This document shows, one piece after another, positions 55,965-64,000 of a stretch of 64,000 nt of DNA. The position numbers and the translations under genes were made by a program. Positions within the stretch are counted from its first letter, which is position 1; every line of letters begins with the position of its first letter. Source of the DNA: Cristatella mucedo. Taxonomy: Eukaryota > Bryozoa > Phylactolaemata > Cristatellidae. Below the pieces are notes generated by a model. The model ran no database searches. It had not been told where the DNA came from and saw only the letters and a program-made list of their open reading frames with translations. The stretch is from assembly GCA_009760855.2 (NCBI GenBank), contig WPIO01000086.1, forward strand, positions 1,475,001 to 1,539,000, in the 5' to 3' direction.

Positions 55965-56465
55965 TCATATAAAGGAATCAAAAATGAATGGAACATTGAC
56001 TTTTTATTCAAATAGAATAACAAAATTTTGGAGAAACTGTAGATTTATTAGAATCTGTTAATAAGTCATTTGTTGAAAAGAATTATCTAAGGAAAGACTC
56101 AGATCACATCTCATATAACTGGTAATTTATCTGCAAACTCAAAAAAGTATGTGAATGTTTGAGATCCTATCAATGGCAGTGATGTTGCGACCAAAAAATA
56201 TCTCGATAAAAATAAAGTTGATGCATATAATTATAGTCATGAAACAATAAATGTAAATTTAACTGCCATCAAAATGTATATTATTAAACGTGAAACAATA
56301 TTAATTGATAATTTACCAATTAATATAATTTCTTATAGCTTTCTACATCATTTCTGTTTAAAACGTGGAAATATACCGTATATTTCTAGATTTATTAGTC
56401 AAACTGCTCTGATTAACTACTATGATAATTTAACTGTAAACAGCATAAAAACGGCAAACAATTAA
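55965..56465 (+). pseudogene. Fibre-like repeat protein D, decayed
   Basis: Pieces MNGTLTFYSNRIT, TGNLSANSKKYVNV, DPINGSDVATKKYLDKNKVD and then 56274-56465 (ETILIDNLPINIISYSFLHH, ALINYYDNLTVNS). The DPI..SDVATKKYLD repeat places it with genes B and C. Shifts between all pieces. Confidence 0.5.
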
Positions 56466-56477
56466 CACACCAACGCA

Positions 56478-57286
56478 AATGTCTTCTTCTTCTATTGATG
56501 GAGCATTAACTGTATCTAAATTATCAGATTTAAACATAATATACCAATATATCCAAAGATAGTAATACAAATAAAAGATATTGACAGTGCAGTTGATATA
56601 AGTATTATTGTTACTGATAGAACAAGTAGATGTGCAGTCTACAATAGAACATTTAGTAACAATTCATTTTCAATTAAAGATGATAATAGAACTAGAATAA
56701 ACTATAGGTTTGTATCATCACAAATTACTATAAATATAGATAAAGTATATGAAAGTGATATTATAATTTTAAAATGCAATTAAAAATTGTATTCTCGAAA
56801 TCAATATTCAACTACTTTACTTAATATAAATTATTATGGTTTTGAGAATAATGATGTTACTATTCTTTACATGTTACTATTAAGTCATTCTATATTTAAT
56901 TTTACTATTATTAATAAACCAAGATCAAAACAATTGTATTTAATATTGTTTATCCTATTTTAAATTATCAAAGTAGTAAAACTCCAAGTGATTTGGATTC
57001 TATTGAGATTTCATTAGTTAATGGAGTAAAAGATTCTCAATCATTATCAAATAATTTTTATGGTTCTGAATATATTCCTGTACTTAATGCTTGGACTGTA
57101 ACTATATATCAAACACCACCTACAACATCTACAACTGATTCTTCTTCTTCTATATTTGATACTGGAGTAACTCCTATGACTTTAGAAGAACTTTCTAGAT
57201 CTTCCAATCCACAGTCTCTTAATTCAATTCTTCTGGTAGATCACAATTTTTTCCTGCATCTATTTCTTTCTTTATTTGTTTGGTAA
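56478..57286 (+). pseudogene. Unknown + strand gene(s) after the fibre cluster
   Basis: A start MSSSSIDGALTVSKLSDLN at 56478 shifts into DIDSAVDISIIVTDRTSRCA and ends at about 56782. A second piece at 56993-57286 has SEYIPVLNAWTVTIYQTPPT followed by a Thr/Ser stretch and TPMTLEELSRSSNP. Reminiscent of C-terminal receptor-type domains with a Ser/Thr linker, but no family recognised. 56783-56992 is decayed. Confidence 0.35.
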
Positions 57287-57321
57287 GTTCTATTTTTTTA
57301 GAATAAGCTTCAGACCTCATG

Positions 57322-57588
57322 CTATTTATTTTTTTCCATTTTTAAGTCTTTACGGAACTGTTCAAAGATTGAACCATCTCTAACTTTAGTGAATATACAT
57401 GCGAACTTTGGTTCAGAGTGATTGATTCTTGATGCTTTATACTCACATTCTAGTTTTACAGCAACTAACAGTGTTGATCTAATGTCTTCAGTTCTATCCA
57501 TTGGATATGAACAGATTTTAAAGTATGAATACTGTTGACCTTGTACTTCTTCGAGACAGTCTTTTCCGCTTGTTTCAACTGAATCCAT
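57322..57588 (-). CDS. Small intact protein of relic 2, unknown
   Basis: 88 codons without a stop: MDSVETSGKDCLEEVQGQQY, RSTLLVAVKLECEYKASRI, IFTKVRDGSIFEQFRKD. Compact mixed fold, no membrane segment. AT-rich like the element. I do not recognise it. Confidence 0.45.
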   Translation of the reverse strand: MDSVETSGKDCLEEVQGQQYSYFKICSYPMDRTEDIRSTLLVAVKLECEYKASRINHSEPKFACIFTKVRDGSIFEQFRKDLKMEKNK

Positions 57589-58044
57589 TTTCTGTAATAT
57601 TGTTTTTATTTTGCTTTAATTTAAATTAATTATACAGTGGTTGGTGCTGGAGCATTGCCAATTGTTTGTGCATGTGCTGCTAGTGCTAGTGCAGTTGCTT
57701 TTTGTCTTGCACTTGAACCATAAGCTATATCAGGTATAACTGCATAACATTCATCTTCGGCAATTCCAGAGATATTAGGTTTAACTCCAGAGACTCCTGA
57801 GATAACAGTTGAGAGTGTTGGAAGTTGTGATGCAATCCATGTTGTATATCCAGAGGTTTCTCCAGATGTATCTAGAAGTGCATCAACTTTAGCTCTGTAA
57901 CCGCACAGACAAGCTCGTCCCCCGGCTCTCTACCGGTGGACTGTGCGATGCAGTGCTGCGGTGCGGTGCGGTTAAAACACAGGCGGCCACAAATGGGTGC
58001 CGAAAGCAACAGTTTATTGTGGGCCTGTTCGTAGCGGTTACGCG

Positions 58045-58290
58045 CCGGCGCAAGCGCTTTACGCGGTGCGCACCGGACCAACGGAGTTAACTGCGCGAAA
58101 TCCCGAAGTCCGAGTATAACCCAACTACCCTGTGCGTTTACGCGGCGCGTATCGGTCCGACGGAGTTAACTGCACGAACTCCCGAAGCCCGACTATAATA
58201 TCTACCCTACGCGTTTACGCGGCGTGTACCGGACCGACGGAGTTAACTGTGCGAACTCCCGAAGTCCGAGTATAACTAACTACCCTATGC
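58045..58290. repeat. Three tandem repeats of about 79 bp in the LTR-like element
   Basis: Each unit has a TTTACGCGG phrase (first copy CTTTACGCGG), then CGGAGTTAACTG, CCCGAAG and CTACCCT. Units start near 58049, 58136 and 58211 and differ by point changes. Such subrepeats are common in LTR U3 regions. Confidence 0.8.
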
Positions 58291-58470
58291 GCGCGTCGCT
58301 ACAGCACCCCAAGATACGAGCGGCTAACTGAGTAGCCGGCAGAACACAACTGCCCAGTCCAAGTTGCACTTAGCTGTCCGTCGTGGTAGGTTCGTCTCTC
58401 GTGCTCTCGAAGCGTAGTCTCGCATCGACTACCGAAGCTGCAGCCCTGAGCTCTGTCAGTCCTGTCCTTT

Positions 58471-58635
<165 letters not shown>

Positions 58636-59122
58636 GCCCTCTCGACCTTGGGCGTAGCTGTTATCGTTTTTGTCGCACCCTAGCTCTCGGTGTCCGTCCT
58701 CGGCCTAATTCTTCTTGGCTAGTCCGCCTGCTACGGTTGCTGTATGTGCCCTAGTCAGACCCACTAAGGCAAGGGCTAATATCGCGGCTAGCCTGAGAGC
58801 TGCTCCGTTGCAGCTCTAACTTTAGTATCAAGATTTGCTGTTACATTAGTCATTCCTGACGTAATTATCCTTTTTGCTTCAATGTCGCACTCATCTAAAT
58901 AGAATTTCTTAACAGATGTATCAGTCATATATGAAATATCTTAATCAAGTGTTTGCTCATCCTAAGAAGTCATTCTTGATTTAACAAGAAAATCTAGGTA
59001 AGCTTTTAGTGCAGTAGCAGAAGTTGCTAGACTCGGATCAGTAACATCAGAACTTGCTTGCATTTCCTAACATAATAATTATAAAAAAAAATATTCCATG
59101 AACAAAAATTAACTAACATGAT

Positions 59123-59371
59123 CTAATTACCAAATGCTATTATTCTCGTGTTTTTAATGTTGTTTTCCAGTCTTTCTTCAGGCTCATGTATTTTATCAAA
59201 AGCATTACAAAAATCCATAAGACTCAAAATAATTAAACCATCTAAGTCTGGAATATACTTATAAAGATTGTCTTTAAGTGTATGTCTACTAAAACATTTG
59301 AGATTTCTACTAAAAATTTCTCCTGCTAATTTTCTAGGCTTTTTACAGCTAAGAATCCTTGAAACTTCCAT
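59123..59371 (-). CDS. Small tandem paralogue 1, relic 2
   Basis: 82 intact codons: MEVSRILSCKKPRKLAGEIF, then LKDNLYKYIPDLDGLIILSL and a Glu/Asn-rich tail. Aligns with the neighbour at 59384 (M.VSRI.SC at the start, L..L.K.IPDLD in the middle). Upstream on the coding strand is TATATATAGTA directly before ATG. Function unknown; likely small alpha-helical protein. Confidence 0.5.
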   Translation of the reverse strand: MEVSRILSCKKPRKLAGEIFSRNLKCFSRHTLKDNLYKYIPDLDGLIILSLMDFCNAFDKIHEPEERLENNIKNTRIIAFGN

Positions 59372-59383
59372 TACTATATATAA

Positions 59384-59659
59384 TTATAAAATGCGTACAC
59401 TAAGTTTAGTCTTTGCTGTTTTAGATTTTTTATCTGCTTCTTCAAGCATTTCATTTATCTTGCTACGAAATTCCATCAATTCATCACATGTATCCCATAT
59501 CTCTATAAGAAAACTAATAAATGAACTATCTAAATCAGGAATAAGTTTATCAAGTGAATTTCTAACTATTCGTTGATTTTCTCCTTTAGGCTTTTGTAAA
59601 CAGTTACGTATTGCCATTTCTGAAGATTGTTCACAACTATGAATTCTTGAAACAGCCAT
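59384..59659 (-). CDS. Small tandem paralogue 2, relic 2
   Basis: 91 intact codons: MAVSRIHSCEQSSEMAIRNC, SLDKLIPDLDSSFISFLIEI, and a Lys/Glu-rich helical end with KINEMLEEADKKSKTAK. Paralogue of 59123-59371, arranged head to tail with a 12-bp gap. A TTATATAAAAA box precedes its ATG. Confidence 0.5.
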   Translation of the reverse strand: MAVSRIHSCEQSSEMAIRNCLQKPKGENQRIVRNSLDKLIPDLDSSFISFLIEIWDTCDELMEFRSKINEMLEEADKKSKTAKTKLSVRIL

Positions 59660-59699
59660 TTTTTATATAAGTAAAAACAATTTTATTTAATTTGAATTA

Positions 59700-59964
59700 A
59701 TTTAATCAAGACTTAAATCACTATCTTCATCTTCTTCACTTTCAAATACTTCATCTTCTTTTCTTGTTCTCCAAATAGAAGTACTTCAAGACTTATATCA
59801 CCTTCATCATAAATACTGCAGTAAGAAAAGTCTGATTCTGATTCAGGAATCTAGTCAGGATCTTCCTCTGAATCTTCTGAAAACTATTCACATTCACTAT
59901 CTGAAGTAATAATATCAATAAAATCTGCATCTTCTTCTGAAATTTTGGAAATTTCTGGATCCAT
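59700..59964 (-). pseudogene. Short acidic protein
   Basis: From ATG at 59964: MDPEISKISEEDADFIDIIT, SDSECE, stop, FSEDSEEDPD, stop, IPESESDF. Strongly acidic. Both stops are TAG. Downstream EVLLFGEQEKK in the same frame. Acidic small proteins occur next to polymerases in several DNA elements; role unknown. Confidence 0.4.
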
Positions 59965-60199
59965 TTAATAATAGTGGAGATAATTTATTAATTTTTATTG
60001 AATTTCTCTATTGACTTAAGCAGTTTTATTTCTTCTAGTATATTATTGTGATGTTATCTGTTTCCTTTTTATCTCTATCAGCAAATCTGACTTTCGTTTT
60101 AGGTATTTGTTTGGTGTTCTCGTTTTTTCTTTTTGGCATCTATATCAGCATTCTTTTGAACATTCAAAGCATTTTCCACTAGTCTCTTCTATTCTATAG

Positions 60200-63100
60200 T
60201 GACCTTAACTAAGTGAATGTATTCCACAATCTAACCAATAACGTTCTGAGTCAAATGCTGATAGTGCTTTCTTAGATTGTGCTATAGTATAAATTTAGTG
60301 ATTTCTAGATTGAAATTTTGACTGATTACAATAAACAGCATATCCTGTTTAAAGACAACCAACATAATCAGAATGAGTCAAACATTTTCTTACTACATCT
60401 TTCTTTGTTCCTTTTGCTCTTACATTTTGCAGATTTTACTTATATTACTTTATGTTTCTTGATAGCGATCTGCATTGAATAAAGTTTTGGTCTTAAGAAA
60501 ACACCCTCATCAAGTACAATTGATTTTTAATCATAACGCCTTTCTCATCTTTAATGAATTTTTTTGTTTTTGGATTTATTGAGTATCTTTCACATATTTC
60601 ATCCTTAAACTTACCTAGACTACCCTTATTAGCAGCAATGATCTTCTTAGCCCCTTCTAATTTCCATATATCTTGATTCGTAGGATATCCAGATAAATCA
60701 AGATAATCCAAATAAGTTGCAAAATCATAATATCAATTATGATTATTTATTTTCCTTACTAAAGAATCAGTATCAGTATATGCCAGTGTAACTTTATCAT
60801 TATAATAATCTTTTACAGTAGTATAATATAAGTCTTGCATTATTAGTTTTGAAATATCTGGAATTGTAGAACCTAAGTAAAAAGATTAATCGAGACAGAT
60901 CTCTGCTTTTGTTGTTTCAATTCAAACTAAATTTTGATTAAACAACCTTCGATCTTTAAATCTTGCACTCGTTACTCTTTTATCTGAAACTGCTACATCC
61001 CTATCATATTTTATGTCAAACACTTCAATGTTTACTCGTTCTCCATTTAAGACATTTTACATAACAACATTTGCCATTGTTTTTCCAACAGAAGCATTGT
61101 TTTTAAGCTTATAATATTCTTTTTCAAATTCATCTGTTGTTTCTTTTCTTCTAGCAGTATTATTAAGAATATTTCCACTCAACCATTTACTTTGTGTAAA
61201 ACTCATTACTCTCTGTATTTTTGTTAATACGTACCCTCTTTCAATTGCAAGTTGCAGGTTTCTATAATGGATAGCATATTTAACTTTTGGTTTTAGATCA
61301 ACAATTGGTTTTTCTATATTACTTTCACAATCATTTATTGTTTCCTTTGTCTTTAAATAGTGATTTCGTTTGACATTCAGAATATTCTTCAACATATATT
61401 TTTCTCCCAATTGGCAAACAAGCATAATCAGAATAAACATCGTGTAATTCATCAGGAAAGTGCCTATCTACTTCAAAAGCTCAACCTGTTTTGGCATCTT
61501 TTTTTAATGCTAATATCTTCCTATTTGTAAACTTTTTATCTGCTTATTATCTAAAAAGTTGAAATTACAAATTGGAAGTGGTTGTGTCGTTGCTGTAGCT
61601 TATAATGAATTTCCATCAACATAACATAACAAGCAGCCAACTATTTTGTTTTGTAGTATCATAGTTAGATGACATCTCATCGTTTGCATTAATATGTCTA
61701 CACGATGCTTGTGTTATTCCTTTTCTTATTTCGCTCTTACAGAAGTCAAAATGCTCAAAGTTTGTTAACAAATCTAGTTTAACCTTTGAAAATCTCAAAC
61801 CTGCAGACCAATTTAAAACTGGTGTAGTAAGGAAATTGGCAGAATCTAAGCCGTCAGTTTTCTTTGATAAATGTCTAAAATGTTTAAATACATCAGTTAA
61901 TAATAGTTACATAACTATCACTATACTTTTTCAATGTATATTCTGTGCCAGGATCTATTTTTTTCATTAATGCCCCAACTATCTTAACATGATCATAATC
62001 TTATTTATCTATGTTTGTATAATTAATGCACTAACAAAACTTTTAATTGGAAGTAGTGACTTTTCCAAGCCTTGAAAATGAATCTATATATTTACATGGT
62101 AATATACCTTTTTCTTTTAATAGATCGAATTCTTTATAATCCAACATAGAAAAGTATTTTCTTGTTTGTTCTAAAGGTTTTCCTGATTTAACAACATTAA
62201 TAATAAGATCTGCTAAACCTGTGTACAGAATTTGTAAAGAGTCTTTAAAACTAAGTGAACCAATTTCTATGTTTTTTATCTCTCACTGTTATTGACAATA
62301 ACTTTTGTATTTAGTTTTAATTCCTGAAACTCTTGCGCTAATAAATTTGAGTCATAACCTTTTAAATTGTGGGTAAATACTGGAAGTTTAAACTTTTTAG
62401 GATTAATGCTGAGATTTAAATTACAAACATTATAAGCAGCTCCTCTATACTTTCCTGTTAGATGTAAATGATCTAAAAATGTATCATCACTTAAATTTAA
62501 ACCACAAATGTGACAAATAGTTGCAAGCTCAAAATCTTCTCCATCTTATCTTCTTTTTAAACTACTATAATCAAATGTATTGCATTTATCAAGAATATGT
62601 TCCATTTCATTGTTATTTTTTCAACTTCTTTCAATGAACTCTTCCAGAGAACTTTTTAATAGTTCTCTAACATTATTAGGACCATTGAATAACTTAAATT
62701 TTCTTTGTGTACTTTCATAATCTATAATAGTATAGCCAGATGAACAAGGCATCTGCTTTTGAAAAGTACCTTGTGGTGTGTTAGGGTCTTCCTTGTCAGT
62801 TTTTCGAACACTTGTAAGTAAACATTAAAAGTCTGCAAATGCAACATAAGGACAGCATAATTTGTTTGCCTAATTTCTAAAAAAAACATGTATCTCCTTT
62901 TTTACTATCAGAACGTGGCATTGCTATTCTAGATTTACCATCACTACCACGTTTGCAAGCTTCAATGTGAGATTATAGGTTATCTTTAGAGTAAAATCAA
63001 CATAGACATCTTTTATAAGTACGTTGTGTTCCATAACCTTTGCTACTTCTACATAAACCATTAAAGTTTTAAAAAAAATACATACTGAGAGTTGTTTTTA

Positions 63101-64000
63101 TTTGGAATAGTATATAAAAGAACGTCTAAATGTTTCTCTTTTTCTTCATCAACTACTGTAAGCGGAGTTAATATTTTATTCTCATATTCATAAACATTAA
63201 TAGTAATATTAAATAATTCTGCTAAATGTGGAATGTCAACAACATTTATTAGATTTAAAGGCTAATTTTCCGTAAAAGTAAATAATTCTTCTATTCTCTT
63301 CAGATTGTGTGAGTACTTTTCTTGTAATATTTCTCTTAAATCAGGAGTAGATTCTGGATGATTCTCTCTCCGACGAAGAAATCTCAATACGCACCATAAA
63401 GCGAAAAGATTATCTGATTCATTATTTCTATCAATTGTTGGTCTCTTCTTTTGTAATCCTTCTGGCATTTGTAAATAACTACCAACAAATGTATGTCTAA
63501 AATAAGAAAACTTCGCATTAATAGCGTCAACACCAATTATAGTCGAATTAGAACATTTTTCTAACCATTCTTCTACTCTCTTTTTAAAAGCTGCAAGTTG
63601 AGTTCTAATTATTCTATAAAATTGGAAACTCTATTTGTTTTTGACTTACTTACTCCTGCAAATGGCTGATAATTAAATGCACCACTTTGAGGCTAAAATA
63701 GGCGAATAACAATGGTCAGTTTTAGGTCACTCTTGTTTTAAAGTAGTTCTTTGATAACTAATTTCCTTTCTGCTCCAATCTAATAATATATTACATCAAA
63801 ATCAAATAAATTTTTTTCTCATCCAATATATTCACGATCTAAAAATTTACCATCCGCAGAAGCTTTTCCTAAAAACCATCCTGTTTCTCGCATTTTCATC
63901 AATCTCTTAGCTTCTCTATAGAAAGATTGTCCGTTATTAGTCTTACCAGTTTTCTTAGCAATAGGACTATCCAATCTAATAACTGTTGGGTTTGTAAAAG
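60200..64000 (-). pseudogene. Polinton B-family DNA polymerase, broken, 5' end outside the window
   Basis: Minus strand, read from right to left. Near 63468 LFALWCVLRFLRRRENHPES is a Polinton-type N-terminal module. INVVDIPHLAELFNITINVY (about 63245) follows, then a Cys/His knuckle near 62990, and near 62850 ADF then a stop then C, the ExoI site with Glu lost. Near 62465 HLTGKYRGAAYNVCNLN is followed by GLRFSKVKLDLLTNFEHF (61800). Near 61600 motif A reads DGNSL, TAA, ATA. Near 61470 FEVDRHFPDELHDVYSDYAC is followed by motif B NASVGKTMANV (61072-61104) and motif C LAYTDTDSL (60759-60785), then GSLGKFKDEI. The C-terminal part runs to about 60200 and ends with GHY. This is protein-primed polymerase architecture. 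Many stops and shifts make it non-functional as read. Confidence 0.85.

Overview
The window is eukaryotic and made almost entirely of mobile DNA. I recognise no intact host gene. A ZBED-type hAT transposase, a Mutator-like transposase of the kind common in animals, several CR1/L2-type non-LTR retrotransposons, tRNA-derived SINEs and two Polinton (Maverick/adintovirus-like) elements together suggest an invertebrate animal. One array of about 30 CCCTAAA heptamers is plant-type in sequence and unexpected for an animal, so the host stays open.

Layout. 1-1.8 kb: broken Mutator-like transposase. 3-12 kb: copy A of a large dispersed repeat, interrupted by non-LTR relics and a solo LTR. 15.5-18.5 kb: a non-autonomous LTR retrotransposon on the minus strand, with both LTRs, a tRNA-iMet-like primer site and a polypurine tract. 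18.5-23.8 kb: CR1-A sequence, including one element whose 3' half is inverted. 23.8-39.7 kb: copy B of the large repeat, split by about 11 kb holding Polinton relic 1 (27.2-34.9 kb) and a hAT relic (35-37.3 kb). 40.66-40.87 kb: telomere-type array. 41.5-43.1 kb: CR1-B. 43.2-64 kb: Polinton relic 2, running off the right edge.

Polinton relic 1 carries a fibre-like protein, two minor virion-type proteins, an HNH-AP2 homing-type endonuclease, a PX-like plus PLA2-like protein, an adenovirus-type protease, a Cys-rich protein and the packaging ATPase. Relic 2 carries the integrase, a small zinc-finger protein, several fibre-like proteins, the major capsid protein, its own copies of the minor virion, PLA2-like and conserved unknown genes, and a B-family DNA polymerase. 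Shared genes lie in mirrored order, so the relics are opposite in orientation and divergent in sequence. Together they show most of the Polinton core (integrase, polymerase, ATPase, protease, capsid). Five retrotransposon copies and one LTR-like element have landed inside Polinton sequence.

Most viral genes are broken by stops and one-base shifts. Nearly all shifts I could resolve are deletions in short homopolymers, so part of the damage may be sequence error. The most interesting points are the compact divergent start regions (10-21 bp, palindromic TATA/TCTATAGA cores), the HNH-AP2 gene present in one relic only, the cluster of fibre-like genes, and the excess of TAA/TAG at tyrosine positions.
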